DNA of 64,000 nucleotides, from positions 1 to 64,000 of the forward strand of contig JAFXGO010000019.1 in the NCBI GenBank assembly GCA_017520185.1, read 5' to 3'. Positions 21,179 to 30,766 of this stretch are shown here, one piece after another (the first letter of the stretch is position 1; every line of letters starts with the position of its first letter). The DNA is from Elusimicrobiaceae bacterium. Its GTDB lineage: Bacteria; Elusimicrobiota; Elusimicrobia; Elusimicrobiales; Elusimicrobiaceae. A program made the translations under genes and the position numbers. The notes below the pieces were generated by a model. It did no database searches. It saw nothing but the letters and a program-made list of their open reading frames with translations, and was not told the DNA's origin.

Positions 21179-22897
21179 ATGAAACTCTCTAACTATTATG
21201 TACCTACTTTAAAAGAAGCCCCCAAAGATGCAGACAACCTTTCTGCCAAACTGATGATCCGTGCAGGACTCATTCGCAAAATGGGCAGTGGACTGTATGA
21301 ATGGTTGCCGTTAGGATTTAAAGTACTTAAAAAAGTAGAAAACATTGTGCGCGAAGAAATGGACCGCGCCGGTGCGTGTGAAGTATGGTTGCCGGTGGTG
21401 CAACCCAAAGAACTCTGGAGTGAAACAGGCCGTTGGGAACATTTCGGCAATCAGCTCTTAAAAATTGAAGACCGCAAAAAAGCCGAATTTTGTGTGGCCC
21501 CTACCGCCGAAGAAGTAATTACGGATTTAGCCAGAAAAGATATTTCCTCTTACAAACAACTTCCCGTTTGTTTGTATCAGTTCGGCACCAAATTTCGCGA
21601 CGAAATTCGCCCTCGCTTTGGCGTGATGCGTGCACGCGAATTTTATATGAAAGATGCTTATTCTTTTGCTGCTACTGATGAGCAAGCCAATGAGTGGTAC
21701 CAGAAAATGCATGATGCTTATCAGCGCGTTTTCACACGTTGCGGTTTTAAATTCAAAGCCGTAGAAGCCGATACCGGTGCCATTGGCGGTAATTTCTCTC
21801 ATGAATTTATGGTATTGGCCGACAATGGCGAAGATGTTATTGCCGATTGTCCGTCCTGCGATTATGCCGCCAACACCGAAAAAGCGGAAATTAAAGTTCC
21901 TGAGTTTACTATAAATGAAGCAGAATTTAAAGAAATAGAAAAAAGAGATACCCCCAAAGCCTATACCGTAGAAGACGTAGCCAAGATGCTAAACGTCGGT
22001 ACGGATAAATTAATCAAACTGTTGGTCTTTACCGCTGACGGCGAACCGGTGGTGGCTTTAGTGCGCGGTGATCATGAACTTAATGAACCCAAATTGCGCG
22101 CTCTTTTGAAATGCACCGAACTTGAAAAAGCCAGTGAAGAAGTTTATACCCAAGTGACGGGCTCTCCCGTAGGTTTTGCCGGTCCGCAAGGGCTGAAACA
22201 ACGCAATCCAAAAGTAAAAATTTATGCTGACAATTATGTCAAAGGCGTAGTCAACGGTGTGGCCGGCGGCAACGAATTTGACGTACACGTTATCAATGTC
22301 AATCCGTCACGCGATATTGAAGTAGATGCTTATTGTGATCTTAAAATCGCTTCTGAGGGTGACTGCTGTGCCAAATGTGGTGCCAAGTTCAACTTTACAC
22401 GCGGTATTGAAGTAGGCCACATCTTCAAATTGGGTACCAAATATTCCGAAGCCATGAAAGCGGAATTTTTAACGGAAAAACAAACCTCTGAGCCTTTTAT
22501 CATGGGTTGCTACGGCATTGGCATTAGCCGCGTGGTGGCTGCCGCCATTGAGCAAAGCCACGATGAAAATGGCATTATTTGGCCTGAGCCGATTGCTCCG
22601 TTTAACGTCTCTTTAGTGGCCATTGATTATGACTCTAACCCCGATGTTAAAAAAGCCGCTGATGAATTAACGGCCAAGTTGGAAAACGCGGGACTTACCG
22701 TACTCATGGACGACAGAGACGAAAGACCCGGTGTGAAATTTAAAGATGCCGACCTCATGGGTCTGCCCCACCGCGTGGTCATCAGCAGCCGCACCGTCAA
22801 AGAAAGTCAGTTTGAGTACAAACACCGCGCAGACAAAGAGGCTGTGCGCAAGAACCTATCCGACATGGATACTTTTGTAGCCGAACTGAAAAAATAA
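21179..22897 (+). CDS. proS: Prolyl-tRNA synthetase
   Basis: 572 residues, a bacterial-type class II ProRS. Motif 1 is GLYEWLPLGFKVLKKVENIVREEM; motif 2 is FRDEIRPRFGVMRAREFYMKDAYSF. An editing (INS) domain lies at about residues 225-400, with KLIKLLVFTADGEPVVALVRGDHELNE and GPQGL. Motif 3 is GCYGIGISRVVAAAIEQ, and an anticodon-binding domain forms the C-terminus (ERPGVKFKDADLMGLPHRVVI). It charges tRNA-Pro and clears mischarged alanine. It is the last gene of the cdsA operon and is followed by a strong terminator. Confidence 0.97.
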   Translation: MKLSNYYVPTLKEAPKDADNLSAKLMIRAGLIRKMGSGLYEWLPLGFKVLKKVENIVREEMDRAGACEVWLPVVQPKELWSETGRWEHFGNQLLKIEDRKKAEFCVAPTAEEVITDLARKDISSYKQLPVCLYQFGTKFRDEIRPRFGVMRAREFYMKDAYSFAATDEQANEWYQKMHDAYQRVFTRCGFKFKAVEADTGAIGGNFSHEFMVLADNGEDVIADCPSCDYAANTEKAEIKVPEFTINEAEFKEIEKRDTPKAYTVEDVAKMLNVGTDKLIKLLVFTADGEPVVALVRGDHELNEPKLRALLKCTELEKASEEVYTQVTGSPVGFAGPQGLKQRNPKVKIYADNYVKGVVNGVAGGNEFDVHVINVNPSRDIEVDAYCDLKIASEGDCCAKCGAKFNFTRGIEVGHIFKLGTKYSEAMKAEFLTEKQTSEPFIMGCYGIGISRVVAAAIEQSHDENGIIWPEPIAPFNVSLVAIDYDSNPDVKKAADELTAKLENAGLTVLMDDRDERPGVKFKDADLMGLPHRVVISSRTVKESQFEYKHRADKEAVRKNLSDMDTFVAELKK

Positions 22898-22912
22898 GTT
22901 TTAAACAGACGC

Positions 22913-22942
22913 AAAAACCCCGCCAAATCGGCGGGGTTTTTG
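22913..22942 (+). terminator. Intrinsic terminator of the cdsA-proS operon
   Basis: CCCCGCC/GGCGGGG stem with a 5-nt loop followed by TTTTT, 16 nt after the proS stop codon. Confidence 0.9.
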
Positions 22943-23181
22943 AATTTTAACTTCTTGAAAGAGTATCTTTTGATACAATAAAAATTCAACGCAGAGGATC
23001 GCTGAGTCCTTCCCTCATTGCATACCCCTTCTGCTAAGAGATAATCACTTATACCTACTTCTTCACATAAATTCTGCCTTTTCTTTTCAGATTTTTAACT
23101 TCTACTCTATAAGCCTTTTTCCTTCTCTAAAGATGCCCTCTTTTTTATATAATGTAAGTACTTATCAAAAAGGGGTTTAAG
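22943..23181 (+). promoter_or_regulatory. Upstream region of clpC with two candidate promoters
   Basis: An extended -10 TGATACAAT (22971-22979) would start a transcript near 22986. A second -10 TATAAT (23148-23153) lies 28 nt before the clpC ATG. The 170 nt between them is C/T-rich, has no open reading frame and no clear terminator. It is therefore either a long clpC leader or a small RNA. I see no CtsR-type or CIRCE-type operator. Confidence 0.4.
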
Positions 23182-25710
23182 ATGGCAAAACGATTTACGG
23201 AAAATGCGCAAAAAATTATTCTCATCGCGCAAGAAGAAGCCAAAAGGCTCAATCATGATTACGTCGGCACCGAACATATTATGCTGGGGTTAACAGCACT
23301 AGACGGCACTGTATCCAACAAAATATTATCTTCTTTAGGCATTACCTTTCGAAAGGTACGCTTAGAAATAGAAAAGATGGTCGGTATAGGAGATTCTGTA
23401 ATGCTCTTGGGAGAAATCCCATTTACGCCGCGTGCGAAAAAAGTGCTGGAATTTGCGGTGGAAGAATCGCAAAGTCTAGGTACGGAGCACATCGGTAGCG
23501 AACATATTCTACTAGGTCTTGTACGTGAAGAAGAAGGCATGGCTAGTACCATTTTTCAAAATTTAAACGTCACGTTGGATTCCGTACGAGAAAGCACCCT
23601 TACTTTTTTAGAAGGGGCACAACCGTCTGATTTAAAAGAAGATTCCACCTCTGATTTCTCTCAAGAATCCGATGAAGAAGATGTTGAAGAAGAAATAGTG
23701 GTAGAACGCACTTCCAAAAAAGAAACCAAAAGCAAAACCCCTACGCTAGATGAATATACCCGAGATTTAACGGCACTGGCGGAAAAAGGCTCTTTGGACC
23801 CTGTTATCGGCAGAGAAGAAGAAATTGAACGTTTGGTCCAAATTTTGGCCCGCCGCACCAAAAATAATCCCGTCTTAATTGGTGAACCGGGCGTAGGTAA
23901 AACCGCCATTGTAGAAGGTCTTGCACAAAAAATGGCCACTGGTGATATTTCCGACGTTTTAAGCGGCAAACGATTGCTGGGCCTAGACTTGGCCTCTGTA
24001 GTGGCAGGCACCAAATATCGCGGTGAATTTGAGCAACGTCTTAAAAATATCATTGATGAAGCCGCCGCAGACCGCAATAGTATTATTTTTATAGATGAAC
24101 TGCATACTCTTATCGGAGCAGGCGCAGCAGAAGGATCTATGGATGCCTCTAACATGCTCAAACCGGCTTTGGCACGTGGAGAAATACAATGCATCGGTGC
24201 CACAACCTTCGACGAATATCGTAAATATATTGAATCTGACACCGCTTTTGAACGTCGCTTTCAACCCGTCACGGTAGAGCCGCCCGATGTAGAGCAAACG
24301 GTCACCATTTTATCTGGCATACGCCCTAAATTTGAAGAGCACCACAAAGTATTTTTTACAGATGGTGCTGTTCGCGCTGCGGCCGCCATTGCAGACCGTT
24401 ATATCACTGATCGCGCCATGCCGGACAAAGCCATCGATCTTTTTGACGAGGCCGGTGCGCGCGCTCGCTTGAAGAATTCTGCCATGCCCGATGATGTGCG
24501 CCAGCAACAACGCATATATCAAGCCGCTGTGGCCGAAAAAGACCAAGCAATTCGCAACCGTGAATTTGAAAAAGCCACCCAACTCAAAGCCAATGAAGAA
24601 GCCTTAAAAAAACAATTGGACGAACTGAAAACCAAGTGGCAGGAAGAACGCAATAATCGCCGTGTGGAAGTGACGGAAGAAGATATTGCTATCGTAGCCT
24701 CTAAATGGACCGGCATTCCCGTGACGCGCCTGACGCAAAGCGAAACCGACAAAATTTTGCACATGGAAGATCATTTGCATAAACGCATTATCGGTCAAGA
24801 AGAAGCCGTACGCGCCGTTTCTCAGGCCATTCGCCGCAACAGAACGGGGCTAGGAAACCCGCACCGTCCCATTGGGGGATTTTTATTCTTAGGCCCTACC
24901 GGTGTAGGAAAAACGGAACTTGCCAAAAGTTTAGCCACTTTCTTATTCGGTGACGAAGAAGCGATGGTGCGGTTGGACATGTCCGAATATATGGAAAAAT
25001 TTGCCGTATCGCGCTTAATCGGGGCCCCTCCGGGCTATGTAGGCTATGAAGAAGGAGGCCAACTGACCGAAGCCGTACGCCGCCGCCCTTATAGCGTTGT
25101 CGTGCTGGACGAGTTAGAAAAGGCCCACCCCGATATCTATAATATTTTGTTGCAAGTATTAGATGAAGGTTCTTTAACCGATAATTTGGGGCATAAAGTA
25201 AGTTTTAAAAACTGTGTCATTATCATGACTTCAAACGTCGGTGCACGCCAAATCACCAACAAAGGCAACAGTTTGGGCTTTACCGCTTCTTCCACAGAGG
25301 AACAACAACATGCTGAAATGCGCCAACACGTCATGGACGAAGTGAAAAAGACCTTTAATCCTGAATTTATTAACCGTATTGACGAAATTGTGGTTTTCCA
25401 CTCTTTGGGCAAACAACATATCGGCCAAATTTTAGATCTCTTGCTCAGCAATGTAGAGGCTAAACTGACCGAACGTCAATTAACCTTACAACTGACGCAA
25501 GAAGCCAAAGACTTCTTAATTGCAGAAGGCTATGATGAAAAATACGGCGCGCGTCCCCTGTTGCGCACGATACAACGCCTTTTGGAAGACCCGTTAGCAG
25601 AAAATATTTTGGTACAACAGTACCCTGCAGGCACTCAAATTATTGTAGACTTAGAAAAAGAAAACAATAAACTTGCTTTTGCACGCGCAGTAGAAACGAC
25701 CGCCGTGTAA
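23182..25710 (+). CDS. clpC: ATP-dependent Clp protease ATPase subunit ClpC
   Basis: 842 residues. An N-terminal double Clp-N repeat (residues 1-150) is followed by an acidic linker (about 150-185). D1 has Walker A GEPGVGKT and Walker B FIDELHTLIGAG. A UVR-type middle segment (QAIRNREFEKATQLKANEE) distinguishes ClpC from ClpA, and D2 has GPTGVGKTELAK and VVLDELEKAHPD. The AAA+ unfoldase feeds substrates to ClpP, which is not in this window. AAGGGG precedes the start. recA follows 27 nt downstream with its own ribosome-binding site, and no terminator separates them. Confidence 0.96.
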   Translation: MAKRFTENAQKIILIAQEEAKRLNHDYVGTEHIMLGLTALDGTVSNKILSSLGITFRKVRLEIEKMVGIGDSVMLLGEIPFTPRAKKVLEFAVEESQSLGTEHIGSEHILLGLVREEEGMASTIFQNLNVTLDSVRESTLTFLEGAQPSDLKEDSTSDFSQESDEEDVEEEIVVERTSKKETKSKTPTLDEYTRDLTALAEKGSLDPVIGREEEIERLVQILARRTKNNPVLIGEPGVGKTAIVEGLAQKMATGDISDVLSGKRLLGLDLASVVAGTKYRGEFEQRLKNIIDEAAADRNSIIFIDELHTLIGAGAAEGSMDASNMLKPALARGEIQCIGATTFDEYRKYIESDTAFERRFQPVTVEPPDVEQTVTILSGIRPKFEEHHKVFFTDGAVRAAAAIADRYITDRAMPDKAIDLFDEAGARARLKNSAMPDDVRQQQRIYQAAVAEKDQAIRNREFEKATQLKANEEALKKQLDELKTKWQEERNNRRVEVTEEDIAIVASKWTGIPVTRLTQSETDKILHMEDHLHKRIIGQEEAVRAVSQAIRRNRTGLGNPHRPIGGFLFLGPTGVGKTELAKSLATFLFGDEEAMVRLDMSEYMEKFAVSRLIGAPPGYVGYEEGGQLTEAVRRRPYSVVVLDELEKAHPDIYNILLQVLDEGSLTDNLGHKVSFKNCVIIMTSNVGARQITNKGNSLGFTASSTEEQQHAEMRQHVMDEVKKTFNPEFINRIDEIVVFHSLGKQHIGQILDLLLSNVEAKLTERQLTLQLTQEAKDFLIAEGYDEKYGARPLLRTIQRLLEDPLAENILVQQYPAGTQIIVDLEKENNKLAFARAVETTAV

Positions 25711-25737
25711 TTATTTTTGATCTATCTTGGAGGATTT

Positions 25738-26796
25738 ATGGACGCAAACAAACAAAAAGCATTAGACCTTGCTTTAGGCCAAATTGAAAAAGCCTTCGGC
25801 AAAGAAGCCATTTCCATTTTAGGAAACGCCAATGTTAAAAAAGTAGATGCCATTGCTACGGGAGCTTTGTCCTTAGACTTAGCCTTAGGAGTAGGTGGTA
25901 TTCCTCGCGGACGCGTAATTGAAATTTACGGACCCGAAGCCGGCGGCAAAACCACCCTTTCTTTGCACGTAGCAGCCCAAGCACAAAAAAATGGAGGCGT
26001 GGTGGCTTTTATTGATGCCGAACATGCCTTAGATCCCGTATATGCTACTTCTATCGGTGTAAATGTAGATGAACTTTTAATTTCTCAGCCCGACAGTGGC
26101 GAACAAGCCTTAGAAATCGCGGAAAAATTGGTCCGTTCCGGCGCTATCGATTTGATCATTATAGACTCCGTAGCCGCCCTTGTACCGCGCGCGGAAATCG
26201 AGGGAGAAATGGGAGACTCTCACGTCGGTCTACAAGCCAGACTCATGAGCCAAGCCCTGCGCAAACTCACCAGCATTTTAAATAAAACCAAAACGAGTAT
26301 TATTTTCATCAACCAACTTCGCCAAAAAATCGGTGTCATGTTCGGCAACCCCGAAACCACACCGGGTGGTTTGGCTTTAAAATTTTACTCCTCTGTACGC
26401 ATTGACGTGCGCCGCATCGAAAACTTGAAGAAAGGGGATGAAATCATCGGCACTCGCGTGCGCGCCAAAGTGACCAAAAACAAAGTGGCGCCTCCGTATC
26501 GCCAAGCCGAATTTACCATGTTGCACGGAGAAGGCATTTCTCGTGAGGCCTGTCTGCTCGATAAAGGGGTGGAAGCCGGCATTTTAGACAAGAGCGGCAG
26601 TTGGTTTATCTATGGTGATGAAAAACTAGGTCAAGGTGCGGAAAATGCCCGTCAGTATTTAAAAGACAATCCGCAATTGGCCGCCGAAATAGAAGACAAA
26701 TTATACGTCAAATATTTAGGCCACCATTACGACGGTTCCAAAGCTCCTAATGCCGCCGAAGCAGAAACGGCTCCTGCCAAAAAAGGCAAGAAATAA
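25738..26796 (+). CDS. recA: Recombinase RecA
   Basis: 352 residues. It begins [21 protein letters not shown]. Walker A is [14 protein letters not shown] (most RecA proteins have GPESSGKTT; the essential GK-T is kept). Walker B is [13 protein letters not shown]1 [24 protein letters not shown] and L2 [22 protein letters not shown]. The tail is Ala/Lys-rich rather than strongly acidic. RecA forms filaments on single-stranded DNA for recombination and the SOS response. I chose 25738 because TTGGAGGATTT is a perfect ribosome-binding site; an in-frame upstream start would add seven non-conserved residues. No LexA box is evident. Confidence 0.98.
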   Translation: MDANKQKALDLALGQIEKAFGKEAISILGNANVKKVDAIATGALSLDLALGVGGIPRGRVIEIYGPEAGGKTTLSLHVAAQAQKNGGVVAFIDAEHALDPVYATSIGVNVDELLISQPDSGEQALEIAEKLVRSGAIDLIIIDSVAALVPRAEIEGEMGDSHVGLQARLMSQALRKLTSILNKTKTSIIFINQLRQKIGVMFGNPETTPGGLALKFYSSVRIDVRRIENLKKGDEIIGTRVRAKVTKNKVAPPYRQAEFTMLHGEGISREACLLDKGVEAGILDKSGSWFIYGDEKLGQGAENARQYLKDNPQLAAEIEDKLYVKYLGHHYDGSKAPNAAEAETAPAKKGKK

Positions 26797-26809
26797 GTTT
26801 TAAACTCAC

Positions 26810-26840
26810 AAAATACCCCACAAACAGTGGGGTATTTTGA
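26810..26840 (+). terminator. Intrinsic terminator of recA
   Basis: AAATACCCCAC/GTGGGGTATTT 11-bp stem with a 5-nt loop followed by T, 15 nt after the recA stop codon. Confidence 0.9.
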
Positions 26841-26926
26841 TTTTAAAGGTCAAATTTTATATAATAAATAAGAAGTTTTTTCGTACCGATTTTTTGCTGG
26901 TTATACAGAAGGTGGTGAAAAAGTAA

Positions 26927-27121
26927 ATGGTTTTTGTGAAAGTCAGAGATGCCGAACACTTGGAAGAGGCTCTCAAACGCTTCAAACGCGAATGCGAAAA
27001 AAACGGCATTCTCAAGGAAATCAAACGCCGCGAGACTTATATGCCCCCCAGCGTGAAGCGCAAAATTAAATCTCAAGAAGCGCAACGTCGCGCTCGCCGC
27101 ACCAAACGTCGGCGCTATTAA
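26927..27121 (+). CDS. rpsU: 30S ribosomal protein bS21
   Basis: 64 residues: VKVRDAEHLEEALKRFKRECEKNGILKEIKRRETYMPPSVKRKIKSQ followed by a very basic tail (RRARRTKRRRY). This is the bS21 pattern. bS21 helps mRNA binding at the anti-Shine-Dalgarno region of the 30S subunit. It is the first gene of rpsU-dnaG-rpoD. A TATAAT-like -10 (TATATAAT, about 26858-26865) and a GGTGGT ribosome-binding site lie upstream. Confidence 0.96.
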   Translation: MVFVKVRDAEHLEEALKRFKRECEKNGILKEIKRRETYMPPSVKRKIKSQEAQRRARRTKRRRY

Positions 27122-27136
27122 TTCAAGTAGTTTTCA

Positions 27137-27177
27137 GGCAATAGTCCAAGGGCAACCGAGGGCTATTGCCTTCTTTA
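27137..27177 (+). terminator. Hairpin between rpsU and dnaG (weak terminator or attenuator)
   Basis: GGCAATAG-TCC (27137-27147) pairs with GGG-CTATTGCC (27160-27170), 11 bp, followed by TTCTTT. In enterobacteria the macromolecular-synthesis operon also has a partial terminator between rpsU and dnaG that sets the high S21 to primase ratio. That function here is inference. Confidence 0.65.
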
Positions 27178-27179
27178 GC

Positions 27180-27211
27180 ATGTGCGCGCGCGAGCGCATA
27201 CGCGCGTACGA
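27180..27211. other. Alternating purine-pyrimidine GC tract upstream of dnaG
   Basis: Starting at the ATGTGCGCGCGCGAGCGCAT stretch, about 30 nt alternate R and Y almost without break (GCGCGCG...CGCATACGCGCGTACG). CGCGCG occurs twice as an inverted pair. It is far more GC-rich than its surroundings and of a type that can adopt Z-DNA. It lies between the rpsU hairpin and the dnaG start. Confidence 0.55.
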
Positions 27212-27228
27212 TACTTCGACGGTAAACT

Positions 27229-29010
27229 ATGTTTATTGATCAAAACGTTGCTGAAAAAATAAAACAACGCATCGACATTGTGGATTTTGTCCGCCAATAT
27301 GTGCCACATCTTAAAAAAGCGGGCAAAACGTGGAAGGCTTGTTGTCCTTTTCATAAAGAAAAAACCCCTTCTTTTACCGTCAGCAGCGAAAAAGGCTTGT
27401 TTTACTGTTTTGGCTGTCAATCCGGCGGAGATATTTTTGAATTTTTGATGAAAATCGAAAATCTCTCTTTTCATGAAGCGTTGCAAAAATTAGCCGATAT
27501 TGCCGGAGTGGAGTACAAGCCTACGCATGGATTTTCAGCAGATGAACAAAAGCGTATTGATGCACGCAAAACATTGGATTTTGCCAAAAACTTTTTTCAT
27601 AAAAATTTAATGTCCGTCGGTGGGGAGTTCGCCCGCAATTATGTAAAAGGGCGCAATCTGACCAAAGAAACCGCGCTTAAGTTTGAGTTGGGTTTTGCCA
27701 AAAATGATGCTACGGCTTTGTGCCGAGAAGCGCAAAGTGCAGGATATACCCCCCAACAACTCAAAGAGGTTGGGCTGGGGGTTATTACCGCTTATGGTCC
27801 GCGTGATTATTTTCGCGGTCGTTTAATTTTCCCCATCATCAACCAACGTGGGGAAACCGTTGGTTTTGGCGGGCGTATTTTGGCAGAGGGAGAACCGAAA
27901 TATTTAAACTCCCCCGAAACGTTGCTCTTTAACAAAAGCCAAGTGCTTTACGGTATCAATTTTGCAGGACCCGCCATCAGAAAAGCAGGCAGGGCCCTAC
28001 TCTTAGAAGGATATATGGACGTGATTGCCTGTCATCAGGCCGGCTTTGAAAATACGGTGGCTCCTTTAGGCACCAGTTTAACGGAAGATCATGCCCGTCT
28101 GCTTAAACGTTATACTGATAATGTGGTCGTGCTTTTTGATCCCGATGCAGCCGGTATTAAAGCAGCATTACGTGGGGCTTTAATTTTAATTGAGCAAGGG
28201 GTATTTGTAAAGGTAGCGTCTTTGTCTGAGGGGTTAGACCCAGACGAATATATCACCAAATACGGAAAAGAAAACTTTAACTGCGTATTGGACCAAGCAC
28301 AGGATTTAATAGAGTTTCACACCCAATTACAGTTGAATTTATATCCGCAACCTTTGCAAGCACAAGCCAAAACGGCTATTGTCAATGAACTTGTGGAAAC
28401 CCTTTTAAAACAACCGGACCCGATTGTGCGCAGAGAATGGGTAAAATATGTAGCCGAAAGAGTGGGAGTAGAGGAGGCTTTGGTATTAGAACGATTGCGC
28501 AGTAAAGAATATGCATCCACGCGCTTTCAACATCGTCTCCAAAAGCAAAAACCGGTGCAACAACACTTTACGGAAAAACAAACACATAATGCTGCAGAAG
28601 AAAATTTAACAGGATGGTTGTTGCGCTATCCGCAATACGCAGCGGAAAGCAACCATTTAGCAGATTTGTTTGATAGTCAAGCATTGGCGGCTCTTTTAAA
28701 AGTTATCTGCCAAGCAGCGGCAGAAAATTCATCTTCGGAAGGATTTATAGATCGTGTGTGTCGGCTGGCTCCCCAAACGGCCAACTTAGCCACCAGGCTC
28801 ATGATGACGGAACTGCCCAAAGATTTTGAACCGCAGCGTGATATTTCCGCGTGCCGCAAGGCCGTAGAAAGAGAAGCCCTGCAACGGCAACTTAATGCCG
28901 TTAGACAACAAATCAAAACTGCCGGTGCCGGACAGGTACCTGCGCAGTTGCTCAAAAAAATGACTGAGCTACAAAACAGATTAAAAAAATTAACGGATAG
29001 AGGTACATAA
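27229..29010 (+). CDS. dnaG: DNA primase
   Basis: 593 residues. A zinc-binding domain (CCPFHKEKTPSFTVSSEKG, FYCFGCQSGGD: CHCC) is followed by the RNA polymerase core with FGGRIL and the Toprim motifs LLEGYMDVIACHQAG and LFDPDAAGIKAA. A C-terminal helicase-binding region (about 430-590) is rich in Gln and Glu. The enzyme makes RNA primers for Okazaki fragments. It is the second gene of the macromolecular-synthesis operon. The ATG at 27229 has no clear Shine-Dalgarno (GACGGTAAACT precedes it). rpoD follows after 3 nt. Confidence 0.97.
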   Translation: MFIDQNVAEKIKQRIDIVDFVRQYVPHLKKAGKTWKACCPFHKEKTPSFTVSSEKGLFYCFGCQSGGDIFEFLMKIENLSFHEALQKLADIAGVEYKPTHGFSADEQKRIDARKTLDFAKNFFHKNLMSVGGEFARNYVKGRNLTKETALKFELGFAKNDATALCREAQSAGYTPQQLKEVGLGVITAYGPRDYFRGRLIFPIINQRGETVGFGGRILAEGEPKYLNSPETLLFNKSQVLYGINFAGPAIRKAGRALLLEGYMDVIACHQAGFENTVAPLGTSLTEDHARLLKRYTDNVVVLFDPDAAGIKAALRGALILIEQGVFVKVASLSEGLDPDEYITKYGKENFNCVLDQAQDLIEFHTQLQLNLYPQPLQAQAKTAIVNELVETLLKQPDPIVRREWVKYVAERVGVEEALVLERLRSKEYASTRFQHRLQKQKPVQQHFTEKQTHNAAEENLTGWLLRYPQYAAESNHLADLFDSQALAALLKVICQAAAENSSSEGFIDRVCRLAPQTANLATRLMMTELPKDFEPQRDISACRKAVEREALQRQLNAVRQQIKTAGAGQVPAQLLKKMTELQNRLKKLTDRGT

Positions 29011-29013
29011 CAA

Positions 29014-30723
29014 ATGGCAAATACCGGAAATAAAGCATTAAAAGAATTGGTAGAAATCGGCCAAGAAAGCGGCATGATTTCTTTAGACGAAATTAACCGT
29101 TCTTTAAGTTCCAACCTGATGAGTGCCGAAGAAATTGACGGCTTGATGGGTACTTTGGAAGACAAAGGTATCCAAGTAGTAGATGAAAAGAAGTCTAAAT
29201 CCAGCTCCGCCGAAAAAGAAATATTGACTGAAGATTGGTCCTCCAGTCCGGACATTTCCAACTCTATCCGCATGTATTTGTCTGAAATGGGCCGTGTACC
29301 TCTTTTAACCCGCGACGAAGAAATCACTTTAGCTCGCAATATCCGCGAACGCGAAAAAGAACTGCGCAAACTTGTGTTAGAGTCCCCCATCACCATGCGC
29401 GAAATTTGCAATTGGGAAGAACTCGTAGACCAAGAGGAAATGACCACCAAAGAATTGATGCCGCGCGGTAAACGCACTACGCGTGAGCTCAATAATATGC
29501 GTAAAAAACTCAAAGAAGCGGCTCAGTTTATCGGCAAACGCGAACAAGAAATCACAAAGCTGATGAAGGAATTGCGCGATGAAAACATCTCCGATAAAAA
29601 ACGCAATCGCAATATTGAACTTTTGGAAGAAAAACAAAAAGAAGTGGTAGCGCGCATTATTAAACTTAACTTAAACCAAAATAAAATTAAACGTTTAACC
29701 AATAAAATTAAAAATTTGGCCGACCGCTTGACCGAAACTTCCGGTGATATCAACCGCTTTAATGAATATTTCGGCACATATGAAAACGTCAAAAAACTGG
29801 TCAATTCTTATAAAAACAAAAAGATTTCCGAAAAAGAATTTAAAAAGAAAACCAAATTCTCTATTGAAGAATTGGAAAGAGCCTTGACGAATATTGAGGG
29901 AGTTCGCGCCCGTCATGAACGCATGGTGGAGGCCTTGCCGATGACGGAAAGAGAATTTTTGTCCTTCAATGACCGCATCGTTTTCTTTGAAAACATGATT
30001 TTGCAAGACAAACTCAAACTCATCAAAGCCAACTTGCGTTTGGTGGTCTCTATTGCCAAAAAGCACGTCAATTCTAATTTAGAACTTTCTGACCTGATTC
30101 AAGAAGGTGGATTGGGGTTGATGAAAGCGGTAGAGAAATTTGAATATAAACGCGGTTTTAAATTTTCTACCTATGCCACTTGGTGGATTCGCCAAAGCAT
30201 CAACCGCGCTATCGCAGATCAGGCTAATACTATCCGCATTCCGGTACACATGAAAGAATTAGTTTCCAAACTGACCAAAGTGACCAACAAATTCCGCCAA
30301 GAACACGGCAAGGAACCTTCTTTGGAAGATTATGCAAAAACATTGCGTTTACCTGTGGAAAAAGTAAAAAGTGTACTCAAAATCATGCAGGATCCGATTT
30401 CTCTCTCCACCCCTATCGGTGAAGACGAAGACTCCAACCTGGAAGATTTTATTGAAGATAAGAGCGGACCGACGCCTACTACGTCTGCGGCTGATTTCTT
30501 GCGCAAGCAAGAAGTGGCCGACGTATTGGCCACTCTGTCTGAGCGTGAAGCCAAAATTATCCGCTTGCGCTTTGGGATTGATTCGGGCTATCCGCGCACC
30601 TTGGAAGAAGTGGGCAAAATGTTTAATGTGACGCGCGAACGCGTGCGCCAAATTGAAGCCAAAGCCATTCGCAAACTGCGCCACCCCAGCCGCACCAAGA
30701 TGTTAAAAGATTATCAAGAGTAG
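29014..30723 (+). CDS. rpoD: RNA polymerase sigma-70 factor (primary)
   Basis: 569 residues. Region 1.1-like N-terminus (about 1-80). Region 1.2 is [22 protein letters not shown] long Lys/Glu-rich non-conserved insert covers about 140-310. Region 2 is [37 protein letters not shown], followed by region 3. Region 4 has a helix-turn-helix ([29 protein letters not shown]). The conserved region 2.4 fits the TATAAT-like -10 boxes seen throughout the window. It is the last gene of rpsU-dnaG-rpoD. Confidence 0.97.
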   Translation: MANTGNKALKELVEIGQESGMISLDEINRSLSSNLMSAEEIDGLMGTLEDKGIQVVDEKKSKSSSAEKEILTEDWSSSPDISNSIRMYLSEMGRVPLLTRDEEITLARNIREREKELRKLVLESPITMREICNWEELVDQEEMTTKELMPRGKRTTRELNNMRKKLKEAAQFIGKREQEITKLMKELRDENISDKKRNRNIELLEEKQKEVVARIIKLNLNQNKIKRLTNKIKNLADRLTETSGDINRFNEYFGTYENVKKLVNSYKNKKISEKEFKKKTKFSIEELERALTNIEGVRARHERMVEALPMTEREFLSFNDRIVFFENMILQDKLKLIKANLRLVVSIAKKHVNSNLELSDLIQEGGLGLMKAVEKFEYKRGFKFSTYATWWIRQSINRAIADQANTIRIPVHMKELVSKLTKVTNKFRQEHGKEPSLEDYAKTLRLPVEKVKSVLKIMQDPISLSTPIGEDEDSNLEDFIEDKSGPTPTTSAADFLRKQEVADVLATLSEREAKIIRLRFGIDSGYPRTLEEVGKMFNVTRERVRQIEAKAIRKLRHPSRTKMLKDYQE

Positions 30724-30727
30724 AAAC

Positions 30728-30760
30728 AAATCCCCCCGCCAAAAGCGGGGGGATTTATTT
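30728..30760. terminator. Bidirectional intrinsic terminator
   Basis: AAATCCCCCCGC/GCGGGGGGATTT 12-bp stem with a 5-nt loop and T runs on both sides. It serves rpoD and the convergent protease gene. Confidence 0.9.
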
Positions 30761-30766
30761 TAAAAA

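Noticed and set aside
23661-24242. 193-codon minus-strand frame inside clpC
   Set aside because: It is the shadow of the clpC D1 domain, Ser/Arg-rich as expected from reverse-reading its codons. No promoter or start signal.
25738-26796. Unusual RecA Walker A (GPEAGGKTT) as evidence of a divergent paralogue
   Set aside because: The essential G....GKT pattern, loops L1 and L2 and full length are all normal. The change is within what lineages tolerate.
28677-29513. 278-codon minus-strand frame across the dnaG-rpoD junction
   Set aside because: It is long but antisense to two certain genes, with Ser/Leu-rich shadow composition and no homology features.
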